Assembly: GCF_002813425.1 (NCBI RefSeq)
Contig: NZ_PHUL01000001.1
Location: forward strand, 2,301,001 to 2,365,000
From: Cellulophaga sp. RHA19
GTDB lineage: Bacteria; Bacteroidota; Bacteroidia; Flavobacteriales; Flavobacteriaceae
Reading direction: 5' to 3'
DNA: 64,000 bases
A program made the position numbers and the translations under genes. The notes under the pieces were generated by a model. It made no database searches. It saw nothing but the letters and a program-made list of their open reading frames with translations, and was not told the DNA's origin. This document shows positions 26,846 to 35,984 of the stretch, piece after piece (within the stretch, counting starts at the first letter, position 1; every line of letters starts with the position of its first letter).

Positions 26846-29249
26846 AATAGTAGTACTACTTATATTTTGTAACGCATCTCTTTATGCCCAGTATAAAGTT
26901 TCTGGAACCGTTACATCTAAAGAAAATAATTTACCTATAAATGGTGTAGAAATTTTTAATAAAGCCAAGGGTAAGCTTTCTGTTACCAATAACAAAGGTT
27001 ATTATGAGTTTACTACAGATGATAAACAATTAGAAATTGTGTTTTTTTCTTATGAGTATAACATAGAAGAAGAAATAGTAAATGTGGTAGGTAATACTGT
27101 ATTAAACAAACAACTATCTGCTGTAGAAATAGAATTAACGGAAGTTGAAGTTGTAGCAAGAAAGGCTCAAATTTTTAACTTAAAGCGGTTACAGGATGTT
27201 GTGGGTACATCTATATATGCAGGTAAAAAAACAGAGGTTGTTTTGGTAGGCGAGTCTGTAGCAAATTTAGCATCTAATAATGCTAGGCAAATATATAGTC
27301 AGGTTGTTGGTTTAAATATTTTTCAGAATGATGACGCTGGTTTGCAATTAAATATTGGAGGTAGAGGATTAGATCCTAATAGAACATCTAACTTTAATAC
27401 AAGACAAAATGGGTATGATATTAGTGCAGATGTTTTAGGGTATCCAGAGAGTTATTATACACCACCAGCAGAAGCTTTAGAAGAAATCCAGATAATTAGA
27501 GGTGCTGCTTCTTTACAGTACGGAACTCAGTTTGGTGGACTGGTTAATTTTATTACAAAAAAACCAAATCCGACTAAAGAAATAGAAGTTTTAACAAGGA
27601 ATACTATTGGTAGTAACAATTTATACACAAACTACACTAGTGTAAACGGAACTAAAAATAAGGTTAGTTATTACGCAAGTTTTAACTTTAAAGAAGGAGA
27701 TGGTTTTAGGCCAAATTCATACTTTAACTCTAAAAACGCTTTTTTACATTTAGGGTATCAATTAAATACTAAAACTAAGTTAGAGGCAGAAATAACGTAC
27801 TTAGACTATTTAGCTCAGCAAGCAGGTGGTTTAACAGATGCTATGTTTGCAGAAAACCCATACCAAAGTAATAGAGCAAGAAACTGGTTTGCTGTAAATT
27901 GGTTATTATATAGCATAAAACTAAAACATAAGTTTACAGAAAATGCAAGTTTGTCGTTTAACTTTTTTGGATTAAATGCATCTAGAAACGCTTTGGGTTT
28001 TAGAACCAATAGAGTAGACCAAGTAGACACAAATGAAGAAAGAGATTTAATAACTGGTGACTTTAATAATTTTGGGTTTGAAACTAAGTTTTTAAACAAA
28101 TACAGCTTATTTGGTAAAAAGGCAACTTACTTGGTAGGTGCTAAATTTTACAAAGCAAATAATACATCTGTACAAGGACCTGGAACAAATGGTAGTGATG
28201 CTAATTTTTCTTCAGCAATAATAGATTATCCAAATTACGCAGCACAGTCTAATTATAAAAACCCAAATTTAAATGTTGCTTTTTTTGCAGAAAATATACT
28301 TTATATAAAAGATAATTGGTCTGTTACACCAGGCTTACGTGTAGAGTATATAAAAACGGAAAGTGATGGTTTCTTTAAAAATATAAATACAGATGCTGCA
28401 GGTAACGTTATTTTAAATGAGACAGTAGAAAGCAGTGATAGCAACACTCGTTCTTTTGTGTTGTTTGGTTTAGGGTCTAGTTACAAATTAAATGACTACG
28501 TAGAAATTTATGGTAATGCATCTCAAAACTATAGATCGGTAACGTTTTCAGACTTAAATATTGTTAATCCTTCTTTTATAATAGGAGATTTATCAGACGA
28601 AAAAGGATATACTTTAGATCTTGGTTTTAGGGGTAACTATAAAAATTACATCTCTTACGATGCTGGTATTTTTGGTCTTTTTTATAATGATAGAATAGGT
28701 TTATTAACAAAGGAATTAGATGATGGTAGCGTAAAGCAAGAAAGAACCAATGTGGGTGATGCACGTATTGTAGGAGTAGAGTCTTTAGTAGATTTTAATT
28801 TTAAAAAGATATTAAAAATGAATAGTAATTATAGCTTTAACTATTTTATTAATTCATCCATAATAAAATCTGAATACACAAAGTCACAACAAAACGGAAT
28901 TATAGGAAAAAGTGTAGAATTTGTACCAGATTTTAATTTTAAAACAGGTGTAAAATTTGGATATAAAAATTTATTATCTAGCATACAATACACAAGCTTA
29001 ACAGAGCAATTTACAGATGCTAGTAACTCCAGGGAAGCTAGTTTAAGTGGTGTTAATGGTGTATTGCCAAAGTATAGTGTTTTAGATGTTTCTTTATCAT
29101 ATACCTACAAGTTTTTAAAGTTAGAAACAGGAATTAATAATGTATTAGATAAAAAATACTTTACAAGAAGGGCAACTGGGTATCCAGGACCAGGTATTAT
29201 ACCTTCATCAAACAGAAACTATTACGCTACATTACAAATGAAATTTTAA
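26826..29249 (+). CDS. TonB-dependent outer-membrane receptor (FecA-like)
   Basis: 807 aa. Signal peptide (KIVVLLIFCNASLYAQ), CarboxypepD_reg-like domain at about 22-110 (YKVSGTVTSKENNLPINGVEIFN), plug at about 125-250 (VGTSIYAGKKTEVV, LNIGGRGLDPNRTSNF, IQIIRGAASLQYGTQFGG), then a beta-barrel ending in FYATLQMKF-type aromatic residue (actual end NYYATLQMKF). The plug resembles FecA/ferric-siderophore receptors. With imelysin beside it, iron or an iron chelate is the likely cargo. It starts inside the carboxylase-like gene (20-bp overlap). Confidence 0.93.
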   Translation: MKLKDFKIVVLLIFCNASLYAQYKVSGTVTSKENNLPINGVEIFNKAKGKLSVTNNKGYYEFTTDDKQLEIVFFSYEYNIEEEIVNVVGNTVLNKQLSAVEIELTEVEVVARKAQIFNLKRLQDVVGTSIYAGKKTEVVLVGESVANLASNNARQIYSQVVGLNIFQNDDAGLQLNIGGRGLDPNRTSNFNTRQNGYDISADVLGYPESYYTPPAEALEEIQIIRGAASLQYGTQFGGLVNFITKKPNPTKEIEVLTRNTIGSNNLYTNYTSVNGTKNKVSYYASFNFKEGDGFRPNSYFNSKNAFLHLGYQLNTKTKLEAEITYLDYLAQQAGGLTDAMFAENPYQSNRARNWFAVNWLLYSIKLKHKFTENASLSFNFFGLNASRNALGFRTNRVDQVDTNEERDLITGDFNNFGFETKFLNKYSLFGKKATYLVGAKFYKANNTSVQGPGTNGSDANFSSAIIDYPNYAAQSNYKNPNLNVAFFAENILYIKDNWSVTPGLRVEYIKTESDGFFKNINTDAAGNVILNETVESSDSNTRSFVLFGLGSSYKLNDYVEIYGNASQNYRSVTFSDLNIVNPSFIIGDLSDEKGYTLDLGFRGNYKNYISYDAGIFGLFYNDRIGLLTKELDDGSVKQERTNVGDARIVGVESLVDFNFKKILKMNSNYSFNYFINSSIIKSEYTKSQQNGIIGKSVEFVPDFNFKTGVKFGYKNLLSSIQYTSLTEQFTDASNSREASLSGVNGVLPKYSVLDVSLSYTYKFLKLETGINNVLDKKYFTRRATGYPGPGIIPSSNRNYYATLQMKF

Positions 29250-29257
29250 TTTTTATA

Positions 29258-29755
29258 ATGACCTACAACGGACTACTAAGTACTTTTCCATCAGAAGTTA
29301 AGCTGTTTATAGGAGCTTTTGTGGTAATCTTATCTATTGGTTTTTATACAGGTCTTTTATTTATTAATGAAACCACAGAAGCAAAACCAGCAGCCATTAC
29401 AGAAAACTATTTAGGTAATGAAGAAGATGAAAATGCAGATGTGATGAAGTTTAAGAAAAGTAAGCGAGAAATGCTTACCACTGTGCATACACATATATTG
29501 TCTATGTCTTTTATCTTCTTTTTGTTAGGAGTTTTGGTATGGCTTACAAAACTTCCTAAAAAGCTAAAGCTGTTTTTAACAATGGAGCCATTTTTATCTG
29601 TATTACTAACATTTGGTGGTATTTATGTGCTTTGGTGTGGCATACTTTGGATGAAATATGTTATTATGATATCTGGTATATTAATGACCACTACTTTTAC
29701 AGCTTCTGTAATGCTTGTTTTGTATCAATTGTGTAAAAAGCAAACTACAGCCTAA
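29258..29755 (+). CDS. Small four-helix membrane protein of the metal-uptake locus
   Basis: 165 aa. Predicted helices near 14-35, 80-97, 107-127 and 132-156. Between helices 1 and 2 is an acidic loop (YLGNEEDENADV, 51-62), then VHTHILSM with His77 and His79 at the membrane edge. Loop acidity and His pair suggest metal or heme contact; no enzyme motif. It starts 8 bp after the TonB receptor stop, clearly the same transcript. Possible roles are a quinone or heme membrane partner, or a substrate of the carboxylase-like protein. I do not recognise the family. Confidence 0.78.
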   Translation: MTYNGLLSTFPSEVKLFIGAFVVILSIGFYTGLLFINETTEAKPAAITENYLGNEEDENADVMKFKKSKREMLTTVHTHILSMSFIFFLLGVLVWLTKLPKKLKLFLTMEPFLSVLLTFGGIYVLWCGILWMKYVIMISGILMTTTFTASVMLVLYQLCKKQTTA

Positions 29756-29789
29756 TTTTTGACGTATAGTTTATTAGATTTATACTACT

Positions 29790-30494
29790 ATGCGTTACTT
29801 TTTAATTCTATTTTTTTTCTTTTTTTATATTGATAGCTCCGCTGCAGAATGGAAGAGTCTTAAACAATATGAAAAATTAACCGGAAGAAGTACACTTTTA
29901 CATAAAGATTGGCTTAAAAAAGACCGATTAAAAAATACGGTTACTTGGCAACAGGCAAACAGCTTCAACCTAAAAAATAATTTATTTTTAGAATATCAAA
30001 CTATAAAACAAAGAAGAGATTTTTATAAGTGGTATGCATTGTCTGTAGAAGAAAAAGGGCATAAAGTTGTGTGGCCAAGAATGGCTCATTTTATATCTTC
30101 CAAGTTAAATTTAGCAACTAGTTTTCCCTATAAGTTATTTATAAAAAAGGAAGTTTTAGTTTCATCAGAAAAAGGAAGTGAAAAAGTATTTAATTCGGCT
30201 TTTAAAAGTATGTATAGTTTGTATGCTATGCCCAACGCTTTAAGTGTAGCAGAAAGTCTTGCTTGGGATAAAGCTATTTTACACGAGGAGCAGTACTTAT
30301 GGATAGATCCTATTTATATAGAAATGAGTGCTAAAACCTTAAAAAGAATAGAGCGTATAGCTAAAGGAAAATCTGTTTATGCTTTGGTTGTGTCTAAAAA
30401 AATACGCTTTAAAGGAGACTTGTTAAAACCAATAGAGAGGTATACCTATGCTATGCAAACGTTAAGAAAACATTGTGAAAACTCTTATTGGTAA
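29790..30494 (+). CDS. Exported protein of unknown function
   Basis: 234 aa. Signal peptide RYFLILFFFFFYIDSSAAEW, then a helical, basic, Trp- and Lys-rich sequence: LTGRSTLLHKDWLKKDR, WQQANSFNL, FYKWYALSVEEKGHKVVWP, LKRIERIAKGKSVYALVV. Similar proteins occur in flavobacteria, sometimes labelled as insecticidal toxin complex proteins; I see nothing here that supports a toxin role. It begins 34 bp after the metal-uptake locus and could be its last gene, but the link is positional only. Confidence 0.65.
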   Translation: MRYFLILFFFFFYIDSSAAEWKSLKQYEKLTGRSTLLHKDWLKKDRLKNTVTWQQANSFNLKNNLFLEYQTIKQRRDFYKWYALSVEEKGHKVVWPRMAHFISSKLNLATSFPYKLFIKKEVLVSSEKGSEKVFNSAFKSMYSLYAMPNALSVAESLAWDKAILHEEQYLWIDPIYIEMSAKTLKRIERIAKGKSVYALVVSKKIRFKGDLLKPIERYTYAMQTLRKHCENSYW

Positions 30495-30502
30495 ATATGT
30501 GG

Positions 30503-30530
30503 TTGTTTACATATATAAATTGTATATTTG
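30503..30530 (+). promoter_or_regulatory. guaB promoter
   Basis: TTG at 30503-30505 and TATATTTG at 30523-30530 with 17 bp between. The -7 element fits TAnnTTTG exactly; the spacing is slightly short. Confidence 0.5.
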
Positions 30531-30533
30531 CAC

Positions 30534-30552
30534 GCAATTAATCCTTAATTGC
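30534..30552 (+). promoter_or_regulatory. Inverted repeat in the guaB leader, 1 bp before the ATG
   Basis: GCAATTAA-TCC-TTAATTGC: a perfect 8-bp inverted repeat with a 3-base spacer, ending at 30552; the ATG is at 30554. In RNA it would form a hairpin across the ribosome-landing area; in DNA it lies just after the predicted transcription start, where an operator would work. Confidence 0.5.
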
Positions 30553-30553
30553 T

Positions 30554-32026
30554 ATGCAAGCTCACCTAAATAAAATTGTTGGAGAAGGTCTTACTTATGA
30601 CGACGTACTCCTAGTTCCTGCTTTTTCAGAAGTGCTTCCTAGAGAAGTAAGTATAAAAGCAAAATTCACTAAAAACATAACTATTAATGTACCAATTGTC
30701 TCTGCGGCAATGGATACCGTTACAGAATCTCGTATGGCCATTGCTATGGCGCAAGAAGGCGGTATTGGTGTGTTACATAAAAATATGACTATTGCAGAGC
30801 AAGCTGCAAAGGTGCGTAAGGTTAAGCGTGCAGAGAGTGGTATGATTATAGATCCGGTTACTTTACCGTTAGATTCTGTTGTACGCGATGCAAAAGCTAA
30901 TATGAAAGAGTTTAGTATTGGTGGTATTCCAATAGTAGATAAAGAAGGAAAGTTAATTGGTATTGTTACCAATAGAGATCTTCGTTTTGAAAAAAATAAT
31001 GACAGACCAATTTCTGAAGTTATGACTTCTAAAAATTTGGTAACTGTTAGTGAAGGTACTTCTTTGGCACAAGCAGAAGATATATTACAAGAAAATAAAA
31101 TTGAAAAGCTACCAGTTGTAGATAAAGACAACAAATTGGTAGGTTTAATTACGTTTAGAGATATTACAAAGCTTACGTTAAAACCAATAGCAAATAAAGA
31201 TACATATGGTAGGCTTAGGGTTGCTGCTGCTTTAGGTGTTACTGCAGATGCAGTAGAGCGTGCAGAAGCATTAGTAAATGCAGGCGTAGATGCAGTAATT
31301 ATAGATACGGCTCACGGACATACTAAAGGTGTGGTGGCTGTGTTAAAAGAGGTTAAAAAGAAATTTCCAGACTTAGATGTTATTGTGGGTAACATAGCAA
31401 CTGCAGAGGCTGCTAAATACTTAGTAGAAGCAGGTGCAGATGCTGTAAAAGTTGGTATTGGACCAGGATCTATTTGTACAACAAGGGTTGTTGCTGGTGT
31501 TGGTTTTCCTCAGTTTTCTGCTGTATTAGAGGTTGCTGCAGCTATTAAAGGTAGTGGAGTTCCTGTAATTGCAGATGGCGGAATCAGATATACTGGTGAT
31601 ATACCTAAAGCTATTGCAGCTGGTGCAGATACTGTAATGTTAGGCTCTTTATTGGCTGGTACAAAAGAATCTCCAGGAGAAACTATTATTTATGAAGGAA
31701 GAAAGTTTAAATCTTACCGTGGTATGGGTTCTGTAGAAGCTATGAAACAAGGTAGTAAAGATCGTTACTTCCAAGATGTTGAAGATGATATTAAAAAATT
31801 AGTACCAGAAGGTATTGTAGGTCGTGTACCTTACAAAGGTGAGTTATACGAGAGTATTCATCAATTTGTTGGTGGTTTACGTGCAGGTATGGGCTACTGT
31901 GGTGCAAAAGATATAGAAACGCTAAAAGAAACAGGTAAATTTGTTAAAATTACCGCTAGTGGTATTAATGAAAGTCACCCTCATGATGTTACAATTACTA
32001 AAGAGTCTCCTAATTATAGCAGATAA
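30554..32026 (+). CDS. guaB: IMP dehydrogenase
   Basis: 490 aa. TIM barrel interrupted by a pair of CBS domains (about 95-205: [20 protein letters not shown], then [22 protein letters not shown]). The active loop [17 protein letters not shown] contains the catalytic Cys. NAD- and IMP-binding segments [19 protein letters not shown] and [10 protein letters not shown] follow, with the mobile flap around 395-430. Converts IMP to XMP, the first committed step to GMP. The leader carries a hairpin and the gene is followed by a terminator, so it is probably monocistronic. Confidence 0.98.
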   Translation: MQAHLNKIVGEGLTYDDVLLVPAFSEVLPREVSIKAKFTKNITINVPIVSAAMDTVTESRMAIAMAQEGGIGVLHKNMTIAEQAAKVRKVKRAESGMIIDPVTLPLDSVVRDAKANMKEFSIGGIPIVDKEGKLIGIVTNRDLRFEKNNDRPISEVMTSKNLVTVSEGTSLAQAEDILQENKIEKLPVVDKDNKLVGLITFRDITKLTLKPIANKDTYGRLRVAAALGVTADAVERAEALVNAGVDAVIIDTAHGHTKGVVAVLKEVKKKFPDLDVIVGNIATAEAAKYLVEAGADAVKVGIGPGSICTTRVVAGVGFPQFSAVLEVAAAIKGSGVPVIADGGIRYTGDIPKAIAAGADTVMLGSLLAGTKESPGETIIYEGRKFKSYRGMGSVEAMKQGSKDRYFQDVEDDIKKLVPEGIVGRVPYKGELYESIHQFVGGLRAGMGYCGAKDIETLKETGKFVKITASGINESHPHDVTITKESPNYSR

Positions 32027-32045
32027 ACTTTATTTTTTATAATAC

Positions 32046-32087
32046 AAATGCAGTATAGCTTTTTTAGTTATGCTGCATTTTTTTTTG
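32046..32087 (+). terminator. Intrinsic terminator of guaB
   Basis: AAATGCAGTATA pairs with TATGCTGCATTT (one G-U wobble), followed by a long T run. Confidence 0.82.
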
Positions 32088-32114
32088 ATCAAATTTTCTT
32101 ATTTGCACATATTA

Positions 32115-32130
32115 ATCGTAATATTGCAAT
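32115..32130. promoter_or_regulatory. Putative ArsR operator
   Basis: ATCGTAATATTGCAAT, a 16-bp near-palindrome (12 of 16 symmetric positions, form ATyGyAATATTrCrAT). It lies 15 bp before the arsR start and includes a TAATATTG sequence that resembles a -7 box, so a bound repressor would block RNA polymerase. Confidence 0.6.
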
Positions 32131-32144
32131 AAACAAATTAAGTT

Positions 32145-32477
32145 ATGGGTTTAGCCAAAACAGAAATATTTACAGAGGACCAAAATCAGATAGCAATTTA
32201 TGCTAAAGCCTTTAGTCACCCAGCACGTGTAGCTATACTTCAACATTTATTTAAAATTAATGCCTGTATCTGCGGAGATTTAGTTGGAGTAATTGGTTTG
32301 GCGCAACCAACAATTTCTCAGCATTTAAAAGAATTAAAATTATTAGGATTAATAAAAGGAAATGTAGAAGGAACTAGTGTTTGTTATTGCATACATCCAG
32401 AGAATTGGAAAAAAATGAAAGCTGTAATGAATCAGTTTTTAGATCAAGATTTAGAAGTAGACAATGGTTGTTGTTAA
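32145..32477 (+). CDS. arsR: ArsR-family arsenic-responsive repressor
   Basis: 110 aa. Winged helix-turn-helix of the ArsR/SmtB type: FSHPARVAILQHL, then VIGLAQPTISQHLKELKLLGLI as recognition region. C41 and C43 (ACICGDL) stand where ArsR binds arsenite at the DNA-binding helix. The protein ends in NGCC, two vicinal cysteines that may add a third thiol ligand. First gene of the arsenic operon; it should repress its own promoter and release on As(III). Confidence 0.92.
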   Translation: MGLAKTEIFTEDQNQIAIYAKAFSHPARVAILQHLFKINACICGDLVGVIGLAQPTISQHLKELKLLGLIKGNVEGTSVCYCIHPENWKKMKAVMNQFLDQDLEVDNGCC

Positions 32478-32499
32478 GTATAATTTAAAATAGAATAAT

Positions 32500-32970
32500 A
32501 TGAAATTATCAGAAGTTAAAGCAAATTTAAAGAGTTTAGATAAAATTGCATTTCAATTACCTAATGGTGATTTAGTACCTAGTCATTTTCATGTAACAGA
32601 AGTGGGTAAGGTTACAAAAAACTTTATAGACTGTGGAGGTACAGTTAGGAATGAGGAAGCTGTAAGTTTTCAATTATGGAATGAGCAAGACTACGACCAT
32701 AGATTGCACCCAGAAAAATTGGTTAGTATTATAGAATTATCTGAAAAAGTTTTAGGAATTGAAGATTTAGATGTAGAAGTAGAATACCAAGGAGATACTA
32801 TTGGTAGGTACGGATTAGATTTTGACGGAACTAACTTTTTGCTAATATCAAAATTAACAGACTGTTTAGCTAAAGATAAATGTGGCATTCCAGAAAAGAA
32901 AGAAAAAGTAAAATTGGCTAGTATACAAGCGTCAGGTAATAGTTGCGAACCAAATTCTGGTTGTTGCTAG
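32500..32970 (+). CDS. DUF6428 family protein of the arsenic operon
   Basis: 156 aa, cytoplasmic. Opens MKLSEVKANLKSLDKIAFQLPNGDLVPSHFHVTEVG, the pattern of the DUF6428 family, found in Bacteroidota arsenic operons. Cys residues occur in DCGG, DCLAKDKCG and the C-terminal SCEPNSGCC. The vicinal Cys pair at the end parallels that of ArsR next door, so it may bind arsenite as a metallochaperone (inference). 22 bp after arsR and 24 bp before the arsenate-reductase-like gene. Confidence 0.85.
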   Translation: MKLSEVKANLKSLDKIAFQLPNGDLVPSHFHVTEVGKVTKNFIDCGGTVRNEEAVSFQLWNEQDYDHRLHPEKLVSIIELSEKVLGIEDLDVEVEYQGDTIGRYGLDFDGTNFLLISKLTDCLAKDKCGIPEKKEKVKLASIQASGNSCEPNSGCC

Positions 32971-32994
32971 AGTTAAATAATTAAATATTTTAAA

Positions 32995-33609
32995 ATGATT
33001 TTTGAAGAAATTAATTCCTTTATCAGTAATTTAAAAGATGTAGCTGTTAGTGACGAGCGAAAAGTAGTATTGCAACCATTGGCTGACTTTGTGCAAGATA
33101 AAGTAGAAAAGGACCAAGAGGTACGCCTAAATTTTATATGCACACATAACTCTAGAAGAAGTCATTTATCTCAGGTTTGGGCACAAACAATGGCGGCATA
33201 TTTTAATATTAAAAATGTTACGTGCTATTCTGGTGGTACAGAAGCTACTGCGCTTTTTCCTATGGTGGCAAAAACGCTAAGTAATACAGGTTTTAAAATT
33301 GAAAAGTTAGCAGAAACAGACAATCCTATCTATAGTATTAAGTATGATGTAAATGCAGTGCCAATTATTGGTTTCTCTAAAAAGTATGATGATGATTTTA
33401 ATCCTGATTCAGAATTTGCAGCAATAATGACTTGTTCACAAGCAGATGGTGGTTGCCCTTTTATTGCAGGAGCAGAAAAACGTATTCCTATAACTTTTGA
33501 AGATCCAAAAGCTTTTGATGGTACTCCACAACAAGCAGAAAAATACCAAGAGAGAAGTCAACAAATAGCTTCAGAAATGTTTTATTTATTTTCAAATATT
33601 AAAAAATAA
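32995..33609 (+). CDS. arsC: Arsenate-reductase-like low-molecular-weight phosphatase-fold protein
   Basis: 204 aa. A C-x5-R loop is seen in [19 protein letters not shown] (nucleophile Cys near residue 47), as in thioredoxin-coupled ArsC and LMW tyrosine phosphatases. The C-terminal Cys pair in [13 protein letters not shown] may act as resolving thiols, and [12 protein letters not shown] holds the general acid Asp-Pro. It likely reduces arsenate to arsenite for export by the next gene's product. Longer than typical ArsC (130-140 aa) because of an N-terminal helical extension. Overlaps acr3 by 1 bp. Confidence 0.88.
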   Translation: MIFEEINSFISNLKDVAVSDERKVVLQPLADFVQDKVEKDQEVRLNFICTHNSRRSHLSQVWAQTMAAYFNIKNVTCYSGGTEATALFPMVAKTLSNTGFKIEKLAETDNPIYSIKYDVNAVPIIGFSKKYDDDFNPDSEFAAIMTCSQADGGCPFIAGAEKRIPITFEDPKAFDGTPQQAEKYQERSQQIASEMFYLFSNIKK

Positions 33610-34649
33610 TGGCGGGTAAAAAATTAAGTTTTTTAGATAGTTATCTAACATTGTGGATTTTTATAGCAATGGTTTTAGGTGTTGGTATTGGTTATTTTGT
33701 ACCTGCTTTTCCTAATATTATAGATTCTTTTAGCGTAGGTACAACTAACATTCCTATTGCTATAGGATTAATTATAATGATGTATCCACCTTTAGCAAAA
33801 GTAAACTATGCATTGCTCCCTAAGGTGTTTAAAAACACAAAAATACTATCAATTTCATTAATTCTTAACTGGATTATTGGTCCTGTATTAATGTTTTTTT
33901 TAGCTATTATTTTTTTACAGGATTATCCAGAGTATATGGTTGGACTTATTTTAATAGGTTTAGCGCGTTGTATAGCAATGGTTCTTGTTTGGAACGATTT
34001 AGCAGAGGGTAGTAGCGAGTATGGAGCTGGTTTGGTAGCTTTAAACAGTATTTTTCAGGTATTTGCGTATAGTTTTTATGCTTGGTTGTTTATTACTGTT
34101 TTACCTCCTTATTTTGGTTTTGAAGGTGCCATTGTAGATATTTCTGTTGGTGCAATTGCAGAAAGTGTTGCGGTTTATTTAGGTTTACCTTTTCTATTAG
34201 GAATTTTAAGTAGGTTAATACTAGTAAACTTAAAAGGAGAGGAGTGGTACAATACTAAGTTTATACCAACAATTTCACCACTTACATTAATAGCTTTATT
34301 GTTTACAATAGTACTAATGTTTTCTTTAAAAGGAGAGTTGATTGTAGAAATACCTATGGATGTGGTAATTATTGCAATACCATTATTAATATACTTTACT
34401 CTAATGTTTATTATTGGCTTTTTCTTTACTAAAGCAACTGGTGCTAGTTATGATAAAACTACGGCTGTAGCATTTACGGCAGCTGGTAATAATTTTGAGC
34501 TGGCTATAGCTGTTGCCATTGCTGTATTTGGCTTAAATTCTGGTCAGGCTTTTACAGGTGTAATAGGGCCATTGGTAGAAGTGCCAGCTTTGATACTGCT
34601 GGTTAGAGTGTCATTTTGGTTAAGAAAAAAGTATTTTGCTAAAGCATAA
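33609..34649 (+). CDS. acr3: ACR3-family arsenite efflux permease
   Basis: 346 aa, about ten membrane helices. Family landmarks: [55 protein letters not shown] with the essential Cys, and the late [20 protein letters not shown] followed by [12 protein letters not shown]. It exports As(OH)3 using the proton gradient. The start ATGG overlaps the stop of the reductase gene (TAATG), showing translational coupling. Last core gene of the arsenic operon. Confidence 0.95.
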   Translation: MAGKKLSFLDSYLTLWIFIAMVLGVGIGYFVPAFPNIIDSFSVGTTNIPIAIGLIIMMYPPLAKVNYALLPKVFKNTKILSISLILNWIIGPVLMFFLAIIFLQDYPEYMVGLILIGLARCIAMVLVWNDLAEGSSEYGAGLVALNSIFQVFAYSFYAWLFITVLPPYFGFEGAIVDISVGAIAESVAVYLGLPFLLGILSRLILVNLKGEEWYNTKFIPTISPLTLIALLFTIVLMFSLKGELIVEIPMDVVIIAIPLLIYFTLMFIIGFFFTKATGASYDKTTAVAFTAAGNNFELAIAVAIAVFGLNSGQAFTGVIGPLVEVPALILLVRVSFWLRKKYFAKA

Positions 34650-34701
34650 AATATATGGTAAAACTATATTTTGTGTAACTTAGTCTTAAAATTAGATGTA
34701 G

Positions 34702-35211
34702 ATGAAAAACGCTGTTTTAATATTGTTTTTGGTTATAACTTTTGGTTCTTGTAAAGAGCAAAAAGAAACTACTACTGCAAGTACAGTAAACTGGAATAAA
34801 AGAAGCGTAGATTATAAAATTTCAGATTCTTTAAAAGCAGGAAAAACATATTTGTCGGTCTATTCACAAGTTTATAGTCAATCAGAGCATACTACTCATG
34901 ATTTAACGGCAACAGTAAATATGCGTAATACAAGTAGTACAGATACGTTATATATTTTGCAAGCGGAATATTATAATACAGCGGGTAAATTAATACGTAA
35001 TTATAACAAAAAATCAATATATATTGCTCCTATGGAGAGTGTTGCAATTGTTATAGATGAACACGATAAAGAAGGAGGAACAGGAGGTAACTTTATTTTT
35101 GATTGGAAAATAAATAAATTGACTAGTAAGCCGCTTTTTGAAGGTGTTTTTATATCTACAAAAGGTCAGCAAGGGTTATCCTTTATAACTCAAGGTAAAA
35201 CTATAAAATAG
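34702..35211 (+). CDS. DUF3124 lipoprotein
   Basis: 169 aa. Lipobox TFGSC (Cys17) after a signal peptide. The remainder is a beta-rich DUF3124 domain: KTYLSVYSQVYSQSEHTTHDLTATVNMRNTS (in parts), then APMESVAIVIDEHDKEGGTGGNFIFDW. Function unknown. It follows acr3 by 52 bp and is ended by a strong terminator; it may be part of the arsenic transcript or an independent neighbour. Confidence 0.85.
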   Translation: MKNAVLILFLVITFGSCKEQKETTTASTVNWNKRSVDYKISDSLKAGKTYLSVYSQVYSQSEHTTHDLTATVNMRNTSSTDTLYILQAEYYNTAGKLIRNYNKKSIYIAPMESVAIVIDEHDKEGGTGGNFIFDWKINKLTSKPLFEGVFISTKGQQGLSFITQGKTIK

Positions 35212-35227
35212 TAAAAATACAGCATAA

Positions 35228-35261
35228 AAAAAGCGCTCTAAATTAATTTAGAGCGCTTTTT
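35228..35261. terminator. Bidirectional intrinsic terminator
   Basis: A perfect 16-bp stem (AAAAAGCGCTCTAAAT and complement) with a 2-base centre. Lies between the convergent DUF3124 and thioredoxin-like genes. Confidence 0.88.
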
Positions 35262-35278
35262 AGTATTTATAAAGATTG

Positions 35279-35812
35279 TTATTCGGCTTTAGTATCGTAC
35301 TCTACCCATTTCTTAGTTTTGTGTATATCTTCTCCAAAATATTTTGCTATTTTTAAAAACGGTTTAGGTTTTTGGTAACCAGGAACAGGAGAAAGCATTT
35401 GTTGTTTTTCGTCTAAAAAAATTGTTGTTGGGTAGCTCATCTTACCTTGCATTAAAGCAGCTGCAAACTCGTGGTAACCACTTCTTCCAGAGGCAACAAA
35501 TTTATATGTATTTCCTTTGTACTCTAATGGTTCTTTACGTTCACCATCTAGCTTTACCATGTAATAGTTTTTAGCCATATATTTGGCTACTTCTGGATTT
35601 TGAAACGTATCAGCATCCATTTTTTTACACCATCCACACCAATCTGTGTAAACATCTATAAACATTTTTTTTGGCTCTTTATCTGTTTTAGCAAGTTCTA
35701 CAGCTTCTTCCCAGCTCAACCACTTTACTTCTTGCGCATTTGTGGTAAAAGATGTAAATGCTAAAAATAATATAGCACAAATTTGTATGGTGTTTATAGA
35801 TTTAAATTTCAT
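35279..35812 (-). CDS. Exported thioredoxin-family protein
   Basis: 177 aa. Signal peptide (NTIQICAILFLAFTSFTTNAQ), then a thioredoxin-like domain: KMFIDVYTDWCGWCKKMDADTFQNPEVAKYM with the CGWC active site near residues 60-63, and SYPTTIFLDEKQQMLSPVPGY containing the cis-Pro. Close to thioredoxin_7/DUF255-like proteins. Probably a periplasmic thiol-disulfide reductase. Single gene. Confidence 0.9.
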   Translation of the reverse strand: MKFKSINTIQICAILFLAFTSFTTNAQEVKWLSWEEAVELAKTDKEPKKMFIDVYTDWCGWCKKMDADTFQNPEVAKYMAKNYYMVKLDGERKEPLEYKGNTYKFVASGRSGYHEFAAALMQGKMSYPTTIFLDEKQQMLSPVPGYQKPKPFLKIAKYFGEDIHKTKKWVEYDTKAE

Positions 35813-35984
35813 AGTATGTATTTTGTTTTTAGTCTGGTAACCTTAAAAAAGCTAACGAAAAATATAAAAAATTATTTTACAAAGATAGTATACTCCCTGT
35901 TTACCGTGATGTAATTTAACAGAAACAAGGGTAATGTAGGTCTTATATGCGTCATAAATTTGCAATATAATTAGCAAAGTTAAA

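Noticed and set aside
29790..30494. Insecticidal toxin complex component
   Set aside because: Similar flavobacterial proteins sometimes carry that label, but the sequence is a small exported helical protein without Tc-toxin repeats or domains.
32102..32126. Full promoter before arsR using TTTG (32102) and TAATATTG (32119)
   Set aside because: Only 13 bp separate the elements, against 17-20 expected, so I report just the palindrome as operator.
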